From Microbacterium oxydans (lineage in GTDB: Bacteria; Actinomycetota; Actinomycetes; Actinomycetales; Microbacteriaceae): DNA of 64,000 nucleotides. This document shows positions 1-8,268 of this stretch, in pieces (positions within the stretch are counted from its first letter, which is position 1; each line of letters starts with the position of its first letter). Where the stretch lies: positions 56,464-120,463 of the forward strand of contig NZ_JYIW01000016.1 of assembly GCF_000956525.1 (NCBI RefSeq). The letters run 5' to 3'. The notes beneath the pieces were generated by a model. That model saw nothing but the letters and a program-made list of their open reading frames with translations, did not search any database and had not been told where the DNA came from. The position numbers and the translations under genes were made by a program.

Positions 1-1
1 G

Positions 2-355
2 GGCGGGACGCAGCGTCTGATCCGGGCGGTCGGCTACTACAAGGCTGCCGAGCTGGTGCTCTCCGGGCGTTTCATGGGTGCCGAGGAGGCCGAGCGCTCC
101 GGCCTCGTCTCGCGAGTTGTTCCGGCATCCGAGTTGCTGGCCGAGGCGACGACCCTCGCCGAGACGATCGCGGCGCGCTCGCTTCCGTCCGTGTACGCGG
201 CGAAGGCTGCGCTCGACGCCGCGATGGAGACGACGCTCGCCGAGGGGCTCGCCCACGAGAAGCAGGCGTTCGCGGCACTGTTCGACACGGCGGATCAGAA
301 GGAGGGCATGGCTGCCTTCCGGGAGAAGCGCGCTCCGGACTTCCGGAACCGTTGA
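2..355 (+). CDS. Enoyl-CoA hydratase/isomerase family protein, C-terminal part
   Basis: The reading frame is open from the window edge, so only the last 117 residues are visible and the start lies outside. The visible part has the crotonase C-terminal half: an AAELVLSGRFMGAEEAERSGLV segment in two pieces (helix, then the A-E-E-A-x-x-x-G-L-V turn), followed by VPASELLAEA and the helical trimerisation tail ending in FREKRAPDF, as in enoyl-CoA hydratases. Family members hydrate or isomerise enoyl-CoA thioesters in fatty-acid and branched-chain amino-acid breakdown. The catalytic Glu region is not in view, so the exact reaction cannot be judged. The etfBA genes nearby would fit a beta-oxidation setting, although a divergent operon separates them. 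Confidence 0.85.
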   Translation, partial: GGTQRLIRAVGYYKAAELVLSGRFMGAEEAERSGLVSRVVPASELLAEATTLAETIAARSLPSVYAAKAALDAAMETTLAEGLAHEKQAFAALFDTADQKEGMAAFREKRAPDFRNR

Positions 356-363
356 ACCATGCG

Positions 364-455
364 GCCGTGCACGATTCAGCAAGAACCGGGCCGGGTCGCC
401 GTCGCAGACCCCGTTTTCGGTCGCCGTGGCGAATTCTTGCTGAATCGTGAACGGC
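364..455. repeat. 72-bp ATTCAGCAAG inverted-terminus repeat, copy 1, with extended arms
   Basis: A perfect 16-bp inverted repeat (CACGATTCAGCAAGAA at 370-385 and its complement at 434-449) extends to 22 bp with one mismatch (364-385 and 434-455). The core between the outer ATTCAGC and GCTGAAT ends is 72 bp (374-445). It lies between two convergent genes and runs into the stop codon of the minus-strand DUF1905 gene. It could act as a two-way terminator, but the loop of about 48 bases is long. A second copy with exactly the same 72-bp length lies at 24336-24407, so this is better read as a dispersed MITE- or REP-like element. Confidence 0.8.
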
Positions 456-898
456 TAGTTCTGCAGAGACTCGATGATCTTCGCGATGCGGCGCTCGCGC
501 GTCGCGTCCTGTTTGGCCTCGGCGACCGTGCGGGCGTGCTCCTTGCGGATCGAGTACGACAGCGCGTCGAAGGCGGCGCGCACTGCGGGGTCGGCGTCGA
601 GCGCCGCCTCGAGCTCGGCCGGCACCTCGACCGTGCGCTCTGCGGCGTCCACACGGATCACGGCGTCGACCTCCTGGTCGATCTCGACCCCGAGCTCAGC
701 CCGCACCGCCTTGCTGAAGCCGATCAGGTTCGCCCCGCCCATGCGGGCGACCCGCAGGCGCGCGGTGCGGTCGCCGATCGTGACCGCGACGGGGAAGGCC
801 TTGCCGCCGCCGAGCGAGGCGACCTGCGCATCGCTGAGCACGATCGCCGCAGCGGGGCCGCGGCCGGTGAGGGTGGTGTGCAGGCGCAGTTCGCTCAT
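455..898 (-). CDS. DUF1905 / YdeI-OmpD-associated family protein
   Basis: 147 residues starting MSELRLHTTLTG. The start at 898 is chosen because its ATG overlaps the stop of the upstream SRPBCC gene (ATGA); the longer upstream frame is not convincing. The N-terminal half is a DUF1905-like small beta-barrel with the GGGKAFPVAVTIG and RVARMGGANLIGFSKAVR segments. The C-terminal part is the YdeI-type helical tail (SYSIRKEHARTVAEAKQ, then RERRIAKIIE). The biochemical role of the family is not established. It is the last gene of the marR, SRPBCC, DUF1905 unit, and its stop codon lies inside the repeat at 364-455. Confidence 0.85.
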   Translation of the reverse strand: MSELRLHTTLTGRGPAAAIVLSDAQVASLGGGKAFPVAVTIGDRTARLRVARMGGANLIGFSKAVRAELGVEIDQEVDAVIRVDAAERTVEVPAELEAALDADPAVRAAFDALSYSIRKEHARTVAEAKQDATRERRIAKIIESLQN

Positions 899-1365
899 GC
901 CGACAGGGTACGCCCGTCGCCCTCGATCTCGTCGACCAGCGTCGCGTTGCGCTGCTCGATGAGTCGCCGCAGGTACCCCTGCATGCACAATGCGTCCACC
1001 GCGCGGCCGATCGGGCCGAACGGCGAGCGGAACGTGATCGTGTCGCGCATCAGCGTGCCGCGCGGGTGCTCCTCGAATGCATGCTCGTGCCGGAACGCCG
1101 CGAAGGGCCCGGCGATCTGGCGGTCGCTGAAGGCACGCGGTGGATCGATGTCGAACACGATCGATCGCAGCCGGAACCTGATGCCGAAGTGCCGCGCCTG
1201 CCAGGTGACCGTCGATCCTTCGGTGAACCGTCCGCCGGACGGCGCCTCGACCATGGTCTCGCCGTGCCGCGCCATCGAGCGCACGTGCAACTCCGGATCG
1301 AGGGACGCCGCGAACACTGTCGCCGGCGGTGCGGTGATCACGGTCTCGAGCACGAAGCCGGCCAT
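895..1365 (-). CDS. SRPBCC family protein
   Basis: 156 residues from MAGFVLETVITAPPATVFAASLD, an opening typical of START/Bet v1-like (SRPBCC) ligand-binding proteins: a first beta strand, then the acidic-aliphatic helix. GPFAAFRHEHAFEEH and the terminal helix (AVDALCMQGYLRRLIEQRN) complete the fold. Similar actinobacterial proteins are annotated as cyclase/dehydrase-like or cell-division-inhibitor-like, but no substrate can be named. The gene starts 1 bp after the marR stop and overlaps the DUF1905 start by 4 bp, so all three should share a transcript. The frame extends upstream to 1413, but a start at 1365 fits the spacing. Confidence 0.85.
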   Translation of the reverse strand: MAGFVLETVITAPPATVFAASLDPELHVRSMARHGETMVEAPSGGRFTEGSTVTWQARHFGIRFRLRSIVFDIDPPRAFSDRQIAGPFAAFRHEHAFEEHPRGTLMRDTITFRSPFGPIGRAVDALCMQGYLRRLIEQRNATLVDEIEGDGRTLSA

Positions 1366-1366
1366 G

Positions 1367-1903
1367 TCAGAGCGGTTCCGGATGCGGGCGCGGATCGGTG
1401 AAGTCGCCGGCATCCCTGCGCAGTCTGGCGACGATCGCGACGAGCTCGGCGGCGTCGTCGCGCGCGACCCCCGGATTCGCGAACACGTCGGCGTTCAGCG
1501 CCTGGGTCGCACGTTCGACGAGCTCGCGGCCGGCGTCGGTCAGGGCGAGCATCGAGGCGCGGCCGTCGTGCGGATGCGGTTCGCGCACGATGAGCCCATC
1601 GCGGACGAGCCTGTCGGCCGTGCTGGTGACGGTGGTCGCGTGCACCTGCAGGCGGGCGACCGCGCTCGACAGGGGCAGTCGTCCGGCCCGGCTGAAGGCC
1701 AGGAGCCGCAGCACCTCGTAGCGGGCGAAGCTCAGCGAGAACGGCTTGAGGGCGGCATCCACGCGCGCCAACAGCAGCTGCTGTGCACGCATCACCGAGG
1801 TGACGACGGCCATGCCGTCTGCGGCATCCGCCCATCCGTGCGCGACCCACTGCCGCTTCGCCTCAGCGAGCGGATCGACGGGGAGCGGACGGGGTCGGAC
1901 CAC
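1367..1903 (-). CDS. MarR-family winged-helix regulator
   Basis: 178 residues with the MarR layout: an N-terminal dimerisation helix, then the winged helix at about 65-125 (LPLSSAVARLQVHATTVTSTADRL recognition region, then the wing GLIVREPHPHDGRASMLALTDAG). The C-terminal helices (ELVAIVARLRRDAGDF) complete the dimer interface. It is first in the operon with the SRPBCC and DUF1905 genes, which it probably controls. It diverges from etfB with 140 bp between the two starts. No clear palindromic operator was seen in that gap. The ligand is unknown. Confidence 0.88.
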   Translation of the reverse strand: MVRPRPLPVDPLAEAKRQWVAHGWADAADGMAVVTSVMRAQQLLLARVDAALKPFSLSFARYEVLRLLAFSRAGRLPLSSAVARLQVHATTVTSTADRLVRDGLIVREPHPHDGRASMLALTDAGRELVERATQALNADVFANPGVARDDAAELVAIVARLRRDAGDFTDPRPHPEPL

Positions 1904-1991
1904 AGGTCTACGGTAGCGGTGGCGGCGGGCCGCGCGAGGGTGACGCGCACACCGCAGGCGCAGCCGTCGATGGTTCTCGGTCGCGCAACAA

Positions 1992-2037
1992 GTGGAACCC
2001 AGTACCGCAGGACTAGAATCAAGGCAGTCGTGAGGAG
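1992..2037 (+). promoter_or_regulatory. Probable etfB promoter and ribosome-binding site
   Basis: TAGAAT at 2014-2019 is a good -10 hexamer. A weak GTGGAA at 1992-1997 lies 16 bp upstream as a possible -35. GAGGAG at 2032-2037 is a strong Shine-Dalgarno sequence 6 bases before the etfB ATG. The -35 assignment is tentative. Confidence 0.45.
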
Positions 2038-2043
2038 CAATCG

Positions 2044-2820
2044 ATGAAGATCTTCGTCCTGGTCAAAGAGGTGCCGGACACCTACGGTGATCGCACCCTG
2101 AATCTCGAGACGGGGCTCGCCGAGCGTGCCGGCGGAGACGTGGTGCTCGACGAGATCACCGAGCGTGCGCTCGAGGTCGCCCTGAGCTACGCCGACTCGC
2201 ACGAGGGCACCGAGGTGGTGGCCCTCTCGATGGCGCCGGAGACCTCGACCGCGACCGTGCGGCGTGCACTCGCGATCGGGGCGGCATCCGCCGTGCACAT
2301 CGCTGACGAGCAGCTCGCCGGCGCCGACCTCGGCCTCACCGCCGAGACGCTCGCAGCAGCCATCCGACGCGGGGCGCCCGACCTCGTGATCACCGGCAAC
2401 CTGTCGACCGACGGGTCGGGCGGGGTCATCCCGGCGATGCTGGCCGAGCACCTCGGCTTCGCGCAGGCGACCGCGCTCTCCTCGGTCGAGATCACCGATG
2501 AGGCCGTGACCGGCACACGCGCCGCGGATGCCGGATCGCAGCCGGTGTCTGCCCCGCTGCCGGCCGTCATCTCGATCACCGAGGCGCTGCCTGACGCCCG
2601 GTTCCCGAACTTCAAGGGCATCATGGCCGCGAAGAAGAAGCCGCTCGAGGTGCTCTCGCTCGCCGACCTCGACGTCTCGGCAGACCCGAGTGCCGCGCCG
2701 CGCACGATCATGACCTCGGTGGCAGCGAAGCCCCCACGTGCGGCCGGCGTGAAGATCACCGACGAAGGCGATGCCGCCGCGCAGCTCGTCGACTACCTCG
2801 TGCAGAACAGGCTGGTGTGA
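2044..2820 (+). CDS. etfB: Electron transfer flavoprotein, beta subunit
   Basis: 258 residues, normal for the family. It opens [24 protein letters not shown], as in actinobacterial FixA/EtfB, and contains the AMP-binding region [23 protein letters not shown] (two adjoining parts) and [16 protein letters not shown] near residues 195-205. With EtfA it forms a soluble heterodimer that carries electrons from acyl-CoA and other dehydrogenases to the respiratory chain. etfA starts 1 base after its stop, a standard operon. A good -10 and a GAGGAG ribosome-binding site precede it. Confidence 0.95.
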   Translation: MKIFVLVKEVPDTYGDRTLNLETGLAERAGGDVVLDEITERALEVALSYADSHEGTEVVALSMAPETSTATVRRALAIGAASAVHIADEQLAGADLGLTAETLAAAIRRGAPDLVITGNLSTDGSGGVIPAMLAEHLGFAQATALSSVEITDEAVTGTRAADAGSQPVSAPLPAVISITEALPDARFPNFKGIMAAKKKPLEVLSLADLDVSADPSAAPRTIMTSVAAKPPRAAGVKITDEGDAAAQLVDYLVQNRLV

Positions 2821-2821
2821 C

Positions 2822-3793
2822 ATGGCGAATCCCGAGAACCCGATCCTCGTCCTGGTCGACGTCGACCCGTCGGGGAACGTCGCGAGCAGCACTGCCGCAC
2901 TGATCGGTGCGGCCTCCGCGGTCGGCACCCCCGTCGCGCTGATCGTCGGCGGGACTGCGGATGCCGCCGCGCAGGCGGCAGCGGCAGGAGCACCGGTCGT
3001 GCTCACCGCGGATGCGGATGCCGCAGCGCTCACCGTGCCGATCGTGGACGCCCTGCAGGCCGCCTTCGAGCGCGTGCAGCCCGACGCCGTGCTGATCTCG
3101 AACTCGATCGCCGGTCGCGACGTCGCCGGACGCTTCGCCGTGCGCCAGAAGCTCGCGCTGTCGGTCGACGCGGTCGGGGTGTCTCGTGACGACGAGGGCA
3201 TCGTCGCGCACCACTCGGTCTACGGCGGGGCATACCTCGTCGAGTCGGCGCCGACCTTCGGTGCGCCGATCATCACGGTGCGACAGGGCGCGGTCGACGC
3301 TCGCGCCGAAGCCGTCGCGTCGCCGGAGGTCTCGGCGATCGAGGTGACGCCGTCCGGCGCGGTCGCAGCGACAGCCGGTGCGATCGAGGCCGTCGAGGTC
3401 GCGTCGTCCCGCCCTGAGCTGCGCGGCGCGACGCGCGTCGTCTCGGGCGGACGCGGCCTCACATCGAAGGAGAAGTTCGTGCTGGTGGAGGAGCTCGCCG
3501 ACGCTCTGGGTGCGGCGGTCGGCGCCTCGCGCGCCGCCGTGGACGCCGGGTACATCCCGCAGTCGCACCAGGTCGGCCAGACCGGAGTCTCGGTGTCGCC
3601 GCAGCTGTATGTCGCTCTCGGCATATCCGGTGCGATCCAGCACCGTGCCGGCATGCAGACCTCGAAGACGATCGTCGCGATCAACAAGGACGGTGAGGCT
3701 CCGATCTTCGACGTCGCCGACTTCGGCATCGTCGGCGACCTCTTCACGGTCGTGCCGCAGCTCATCGCCGCGCTCGAGGCGCGGAAGAAGTAG
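2822..3793 (+). CDS. etfA: Electron transfer flavoprotein, alpha subunit
   Basis: 323 residues from [15 protein letters not shown]. The ATG at 2822 directly follows the etfB stop; the longer frame from 2771 overlaps etfB and is rejected. The C-terminal FAD-binding domain is clear: [14 protein letters not shown] at about 220, then [27 protein letters not shown] in successive parts and the [18 protein letters not shown] segment, where the flavin is held. It works as a dimer with EtfB. The next reading frame starts 2 bases after its stop, so a membrane cytochrome b-type protein is cotranscribed. Confidence 0.95.
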   Translation: MANPENPILVLVDVDPSGNVASSTAALIGAASAVGTPVALIVGGTADAAAQAAAAGAPVVLTADADAAALTVPIVDALQAAFERVQPDAVLISNSIAGRDVAGRFAVRQKLALSVDAVGVSRDDEGIVAHHSVYGGAYLVESAPTFGAPIITVRQGAVDARAEAVASPEVSAIEVTPSGAVAATAGAIEAVEVASSRPELRGATRVVSGGRGLTSKEKFVLVEELADALGAAVGASRAAVDAGYIPQSHQVGQTGVSVSPQLYVALGISGAIQHRAGMQTSKTIVAINKDGEAPIFDVADFGIVGDLFTVVPQLIAALEARKK

Positions 3794-3795
3794 TC

Positions 3796-5520
3796 ATGGG
3801 CGCCCTTCGACAGGCTCAGGGACCCAGGATGCTCCGGCGCGGACTGCCGCGAGTGCCGGGCGGAGAGGCGTGGCCGCCGGCGACCGAGGTCGAGGCGGCG
3901 GTGGACGAGGGCCCTTCGACAGGCTCAGGGACCCAGGTTGTGGCGGCGGGCGGGGGCCCTTCGACAGGCTCAGGGACCCAGGTTTCTGAGGCGGGCGGGG
4001 GCCCTTCAACAGGCTCAGGGACCCAGGTTCCTGAGGCTGAGCCGGATGCTGTCGCTGAGCAGGAGCGGGTCGCTGAGCCTGTCGAAGCGCCCCACGCCTC
4101 GACCGCCCCCATTCGCCGCGGCCTCCCGCGCGTGCCCGGTGGCGAGCCCTGGCCGCCTGCTGAGGCGACCGCCCCTCGCGTGAGCGCCGGTGCGGCATCC
4201 GCTCCGGTCGAAGCATCCGCTCGCCCTGCTGCGCCCGCGGCAGCGGCGCCGATCGCCACCGCACCCGCGACAGCGGCTGCCGGTGCTGCGCCGGCACCCG
4301 CCGCGGCAACTGCAGACACGATGGTTCGGCGCGGCCTCCCACGTGTCGTCGGTGGAGAACCGTGGCCACCGGCCGGCACTGCTCCGATGGTCGGCCCTTC
4401 GACAGGCTCAGGGACCCAGGATGCGGATACAGGGACCCAGGTTGTGGATGCAGGCCCTTCGACAGGCTCAGGGACCCAACTTGCGGATGCAGGGGTCCCG
4501 GTTGCGGATGCAGGGGCGGCGGTCGCGATCCCCGCGCGGAGCATCGACGTCCCGCTGGCGTGGACGCGCACCGTCTGGAACGGCCGGGCGCCGCGTCAGC
4601 TCGCCGCGCCGGCGGCATCCGCTCGTCGTCGTCCGACCTGGACGCAGGCGATCGCCGGGCTGATGGGTGCGGCAGCGCTCGGCGTGCTCGCCGGTGCGGC
4701 CGTCGCGCTCGTGCGCACGCTGCTGAGCTTCCCGTTCATGCAGGACTTCCTGGCGGCGTTCCCCGGCGAGTACGAGTCGCCGATCGCGGTCGAGCCCGGC
4801 TTCGCGCCGTGGATCGGGTGGCAGCACTTCTTCAACGTGTTCCTGATGGTGCTGATCATCCGTTCAGGGCTCAGGGTGCGCACCGAGAAGCGTCCGACCG
4901 CGTTCTGGACCCCGCGGAACAACCCGAAGGGCAAGATCAGCCTCACGCTGTGGTTCCACCAGGCGCTCGACATCCTGTGGCTGGTCAACGGGGTGATCTT
5001 CATCGTGCTGCTGATCGTGACCGGGCACTGGGTGCGCATCGTGCCGACGAGCTGGGAGGTCTTCCCGAACGCGCTGTCGGCGGCGCTGCAGTACGTCTCG
5101 TTCGACTGGCCGCATGAGAACGGCTGGAACAACTACAACAGCCTGCAGCAGCTCGCATACTTCGCGACCGTCTTCATCGCCGCCCCGCTCGCCGCGATCA
5201 CCGGGTTCCGCATGTCGGGGCTGTGGCCGAAGAGGGCCGAGCGCCTGTCGAAGGCGTACCCGGTCGAGTGGGCCCGCGCGCTGCACTTCCCGATCATGCT
5301 GTACTTCGTGGCGTTCATCATCGCGCACGTCGCGCTCGTGATGCTCACCGGGTTCCTGCGCAACCTCAACCACATGTACGCCTCGCAGGATGCGGTGACG
5401 TGGACCGGCTTCTGGGTGTTCGTGGCATCCCTCGTGGTGATCGCCGCCGGCTGGTTCGCCGCTCGCCCACTCGTGATCGCCCCGATCGCGAAGGCCTTCG
5501 GCCAGGTCTCCAGTCGCTGA
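3796..5520 (+). CDS. Cytochrome b/b6-domain membrane protein with a repeat-filled N-terminal linker
   Basis: 574 residues in two parts. Residues 1 to about 275 are Ala/Pro/Gly-rich and disordered-looking. They carry three copies of the motif RRGLPRV(P/V)GGExWPP near residues 14, 107 and 178, and six GPSTGSGTQ peptides encoded by the 24-bp repeat. Residues from about 280 form a four- to six-helix bundle: GLMGAAALGVLAGAAVALV, WQHFFNVFLMVLIIRSG, WFHQALDILWLVNGVIFIVLL, QLAYFATVFIAAPLAAITGF, LHFPIMLYFVAFIIAHVALV and WVFVASLVVIAAGWFAA. The helices hold several His residues suited to b-type haem. The domain resembles formate-dehydrogenase-gamma or b561-type quinone-reactive subunits. Following etfBA suggests a link to ETF electron flow, but that is inference. 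The start could be 3796 (2 bases after the etfA stop) or the ATG at 3829 just past the first repeat. Confidence 0.75.
   Translation: MGALRQAQGPRMLRRGLPRVPGGEAWPPATEVEAAVDEGPSTGSGTQVVAAGGGPSTGSGTQVSEAGGGPSTGSGTQVPEAEPDAVAEQERVAEPVEAPHASTAPIRRGLPRVPGGEPWPPAEATAPRVSAGAASAPVEASARPAAPAAAAPIATAPATAAAGAAPAPAAATADTMVRRGLPRVVGGEPWPPAGTAPMVGPSTGSGTQDADTGTQVVDAGPSTGSGTQLADAGVPVADAGAAVAIPARSIDVPLAWTRTVWNGRAPRQLAAPAASARRRPTWTQAIAGLMGAAALGVLAGAAVALVRTLLSFPFMQDFLAAFPGEYESPIAVEPGFAPWIGWQHFFNVFLMVLIIRSGLRVRTEKRPTAFWTPRNNPKGKISLTLWFHQALDILWLVNGVIFIVLLIVTGHWVRIVPTSWEVFPNALSAALQYVSFDWPHENGWNNYNSLQQLAYFATVFIAAPLAAITGFRMSGLWPKRAERLSKAYPVEWARALHFPIMLYFVAFIIAHVALVMLTGFLRNLNHMYASQDAVTWTGFWVFVASLVVIAAGWFAARPLVIAPIAKAFGQVSSR
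3803..4478 (+). repeat. Cluster of six 24-bp CCCTTCGACAGG...GGGACCCA repeats inside a gene
   Basis: Forward copies lie at 3803-3826, 3912-3935, 3957-3980, 4002-4025 (TTCAAC variant), 4395-4418 and 4455-4478. A reverse-strand core (CTGAGCCTGTCGAAG) lies near 4073-4087. The spacing is irregular, so these are dispersed insertions or duplications rather than a true tandem array. Each is translated as GPSTGSGTQ, except the first, which reads ALRQAQGP. A short imperfect hairpin (CCCT...AGGG) is contained in the unit. Confidence 0.9.
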
Positions 5521-5534
5521 CCCCCCCCACCCCC

Positions 5535-5621
5535 CTGCCGAGCGGCCCCCTTACACGCGAGCGGCCCCCCTGAGTGATGCATTCAGAGGGGCCGCTCGCA
5601 CACAAAGGGGTGGCTCGGCAG
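5535..5621. repeat. 85-bp GCCGAGCGGCCCCC palindromic repeat, copy 1
   Basis: This intergenic palindrome begins CTGCCGAGCGGCCCCCTT and ends GGGGTGGCTCGGCAG, with an inner stem GAGCGGCCCC...GGGGCCGCTC. It lies between two convergent genes (the cytochrome b protein and a GNAT). Related copies at 18147-18232 and 63906-63990 share the outer 18-20 bp and the overall length but differ in the middle. It is well placed to act as a bidirectional terminator. Confidence 0.85.
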
Positions 5622-5630
5622 GAGGGAGCG

Positions 5631-6137
5631 TCAGCGCGTGAAGCGGACCTCGGTCAGCGTCTCGCCGAGGAACGGCTCGGTGTGCTGTGCGCCGTCCAGC
5701 GTGAAGCCGTTGCGCGTGTAGAAGCGGTGCGCGCGGGGGTTGTCCTCGGCGACCCAGAGGTACAGCGGCTCATCCTTCTCGACCGCAGCGTCGAAGAGCT
5801 TCTGGCCGATGCCGGTGGAGTGCCACGCGTCGAGCAGGTAGATGAAGTAGAGCTCGCGGAACGCCGGAGCATCCTTGTCGCGAGCGGGCCCGGAGCCGGC
5901 GAAGCCGACGATCTCGCCGTCGACGAGTGCGGCGTTCATCTTGAAGTCCGGACCCTGCGAGGCCCAGTGCGTCCACAGCTCGGCCATGCGGCGAGGGGAC
6001 ACCTTCTCGAGCGCAGCCTTGCTGATCAGGTGGTCGTAGGTCTCGTGCCAGCACTGGGCGTGCACGCGACCGAGGGCTTCCGCATCCACATCACGGACCG
6101 GACGGACGATGACTTCTGGCTGGGCTTCGGCGCTCAT
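5631..6137 (-). CDS. GNAT-family N-acetyltransferase
   Basis: 168 residues with the GNAT fold. An N-terminal strand and helix (VRPVRDVDAEALGRVHAQCW) are followed by the VGFAGSGPARD strand, LYFIYLLDAWHSTGIGQKLFDAAV containing the pyrophosphate-binding R/Q-x-x-G-x-G/A loop (here STGIGQKL), and LWVAEDNPRAHRFYTRNGF with the acetyl-CoA Tyr region. It transfers an acetyl group from acetyl-CoA to an amine; the substrate is unknown. It is a single gene converging on the cytochrome b-type gene across a palindromic repeat. A second GNAT of similar type lies at 46233-46763. Confidence 0.88.
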   Translation of the reverse strand: MSAEAQPEVIVRPVRDVDAEALGRVHAQCWHETYDHLISKAALEKVSPRRMAELWTHWASQGPDFKMNAALVDGEIVGFAGSGPARDKDAPAFRELYFIYLLDAWHSTGIGQKLFDAAVEKDEPLYLWVAEDNPRAHRFYTRNGFTLDGAQHTEPFLGETLTEVRFTR

Positions 6138-6240
6138 GCGGCGACTCTACGCGGGGCGTGAGCGATCCGGAAATCGAGCGGATGCCGTCCGAACTCCCCG
6201 AACGGCAGATGGAGGATTCGCACAACGGAATTCGCCGTCC

Positions 6241-6828
6241 ATGCACTCATGGCTACGATCGATCCTCGTGAACGTGATCTGGCGCACCCTCCTCGTGATC
6301 CTCCGTGCCCGACGCCGCGTGCGCCGGGGGAAGACGCTCGACGCATCGTCCGTCAGCAGCATCCGGCTCACCACCTTGCCGACCGACATCGACATCCTGC
6401 GCCACATGAACAACGGCCGCTACCTGTCGCTGTTCGACCTCGGACGATGGGATCTGCTCATCCGCACCGGCCTGTTCGACGCCATGAACGAACGGGGCTG
6501 GTACGCGGTCGTGTCGAGCGAGACCGTCACGTTCCGCAAGTCGCTGCAGCTCTGGCAGCGCTTCGACGTGCAGTCGCGTTTCATCGGTCACGACGACAAG
6601 GCGGTGTTCCTCGAGCACAGGGCGGTCGTCGACGGCGAGATCTACGCGCGCGTGATCGTGCGGTCGCGGATGCTGCGCCGCACCGGCGGCACGGTCAGCA
6701 ACGAGGAGCTGTTCGCCGCGGTCGGCAAGCCGGAGGGCGTGCCGGAGATCGACCCGTGGGTGCATGACTGGGCCGCGGCATCCGCACTGCCGCCCGTGCG
6801 GCAGCCGGCTCCGAGCGTCTGGTCCTAG
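6241..6828 (+). CDS. Acyl-CoA thioesterase-like hotdog-fold protein
   Basis: 195 residues if started at the ATG at 6241; the GTG at 6268 is an alternative. The hotdog signature is visible as TTLPTDIDILRHMNNGRYLSLFDLGRWD in successive parts: the D-x-D-x-x-x-H-M-N-N-x-x-Y motif of 4-hydroxybenzoyl-CoA-thioesterase-like proteins, with the conserved Asp and His-Met-Asn-Asn. The central strands (WYAVVSSETVTFRKSLQLWQRFDVQSR) and YARVIVRSRM complete the fold. Relatives hydrolyse acyl-CoA or acyl-ACP thioesters, or resemble the eukaryotic THEM6 type. It stands alone, divergent from the GNAT gene. Confidence 0.82.
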   Translation: MHSWLRSILVNVIWRTLLVILRARRRVRRGKTLDASSVSSIRLTTLPTDIDILRHMNNGRYLSLFDLGRWDLLIRTGLFDAMNERGWYAVVSSETVTFRKSLQLWQRFDVQSRFIGHDDKAVFLEHRAVVDGEIYARVIVRSRMLRRTGGTVSNEELFAAVGKPEGVPEIDPWVHDWAAASALPPVRQPAPSVWS

Positions 6829-6867
6829 TTCCGGTATTCCGGTGGTCTGACGCGGTAGTTTAGGGCC

Positions 6868-8268
6868 GTGCTGGGGATCCTGACCACGACCGGACGCGTG
6901 CTGCTGCGGCACTGGCCTGCGCTCATGGCGTGGTATCTCGCCGGAGTGCTCGTGCAGTACGTGATAGCCCAGGTGGCGGGATTCATCGGTGCCTCCTCGG
7001 CGACGCTCGGCTTCCTCGTGCTGCCGATCGGGATCCTCGCGAGACTGATCAGTCTCGTCGCGATGTTCCTCGTGGTGCGTGGCGGTCTGCGCAATCTTCA
7101 GGAGGTCGCACCGCTCCCGGATGAGCCTGTCGAGCGTCGGCGCACCTTCCTCTCGGCCCTGCTCGCCGGCATCCTCCCCTTCTTCGCCGTGTACTGGGCC
7201 CAGGGCCTCCTGCGCGAAGACATCAACGCGTATTCGATCCGTGCGCTCGAGGTGCGCACGGGCATCATCTGGACAGCCGGAGTCAACGGTGAAGGTCCGG
7301 TCAGCGACCAGGACACCGTGCTCAACCTGCCGTTCAACGTCTGGACGATCTTGATCATCGTGCTGGCCTTCGCGGGAAGGTGGGCGTGGTCGAGATGGTC
7401 GGCGAAGCTCTCGACCTGGCTGTCGCCAGTCGCCGTCTACTTCGAGGTCGTCTGGGTCTTCTTCTCCGTCATCCTGCTCGGAGACCTCTTCGACATGATC
7501 AAGGCATGGGTGGACAGCCGTGCTGCGATGGCGTTCCTCGAAGACGTCCGCGAACAGGTCCTCAACGCCGTGGCGCCGCTGCGCTGGCTCTGGGAGGGCA
7601 TCGGCTGGGTGCTCGCCGAGGCGGGCCCCGTGCTGATCGCGCCCCTCGCGTGGCTCACCATCGCCGGTGTCGTGTTCGGACAGGCCATCGTCGCCGAGAA
7701 GCTCCGGCTGGAGAACGAGCTGATCGCGCGCGTCCGTGACCACGCCACGGCGATCCCGAACCCGGTGGTGCGGCGGCTGAAGGATCTCGGCGAGGAGCTC
7801 GGCGCGCGCTTCCGCCCGATCGGACGGGCGATCCTGCTGATGTGGCGAGCGGGCCCGCTCCTCGTCGCGTCATACGCGCTCCTGTATGTGACGGTGAAGG
7901 CGCTGGAGTCGTACCTGTCGTTCGGGATCACCCGTTTGATCGGCCCGCACGAGTACCTCACCTGGGCGATCATCCTGCCGGTGGTCTCGCTCGTCCCGCT
8001 GATGGTCACCGAACCCCTGCGGATCGCGGTCATCACGGGCGCCTACGATGCGACCCTGGGTCGGCTGCGGCGTCGACCGCAGGAACGGTCGGATTCCGCG
8101 TCCGTCTCGGCAGAGGAGACCGAGATGCGGGCGGTGGCGGATGCCGCCGGGCTCCTGCCTTCGTCGGCGGATACCGTCGCTGCCGCCATCGTCGCGGCGC
8201 CCTCTCGGGATGTGGTCGGCGGTCAGTCCTCGAGCGCGAACCTCAAGAACGACCCGCCCGCATCCTGA
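6868..8268 (+). CDS. Unknown multi-pass membrane protein
   Basis: 466 residues from a GTG start (MLGILTTTGRVLLRHWPALMAWYLAG). About eight hydrophobic segments can be seen, including LGFLVLPIGILARLISLVAMFLVV, FLSALLAGILPFFAVYWAQ, WTILIIVLAFAGRWAW, VAVYFEVVWVFFSVILLGDLF, IAPLAWLTIAGVVFGQAI, AGPLLVASYALLYVTV and YLTWAIILPVVSLVPLMV. A long extracellular or cytoplasmic loop follows the third segment, and the Ala/Ser-rich tail is probably cytoplasmic. I recognise no named family. Its 3' end overlaps the convergent unknown gene (8223-8804) by 46 bp, an uncommon arrangement. The neighbours on the other strand also encode uncharacterised membrane-anchored proteins. Confidence 0.75.
   Translation: MLGILTTTGRVLLRHWPALMAWYLAGVLVQYVIAQVAGFIGASSATLGFLVLPIGILARLISLVAMFLVVRGGLRNLQEVAPLPDEPVERRRTFLSALLAGILPFFAVYWAQGLLREDINAYSIRALEVRTGIIWTAGVNGEGPVSDQDTVLNLPFNVWTILIIVLAFAGRWAWSRWSAKLSTWLSPVAVYFEVVWVFFSVILLGDLFDMIKAWVDSRAAMAFLEDVREQVLNAVAPLRWLWEGIGWVLAEAGPVLIAPLAWLTIAGVVFGQAIVAEKLRLENELIARVRDHATAIPNPVVRRLKDLGEELGARFRPIGRAILLMWRAGPLLVASYALLYVTVKALESYLSFGITRLIGPHEYLTWAIILPVVSLVPLMVTEPLRIAVITGAYDATLGRLRRRPQERSDSASVSAEETEMRAVADAAGLLPSSADTVAAAIVAAPSRDVVGGQSSSANLKNDPPAS

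Noticed and set aside
359..2047. A 562-codon open frame on the plus strand
   Set aside because: It runs antisense to the DUF1905, SRPBCC and MarR genes and has the Arg/Gly/Asp-rich make-up of GC-rich shadow frames. It begins in the inverted repeat and matches no family.
3912..4478. Possible CRISPR-like repeat array
   Set aside because: Repeats are 24 bp with irregular spacing, lie inside a coding frame and also occur singly elsewhere. No cas gene is present.
5521..5534. A poly-C tract as a phase-variation site
   Set aside because: It lies just past a stop codon between convergent genes, so a change in length would not affect a reading frame or an evident promoter.
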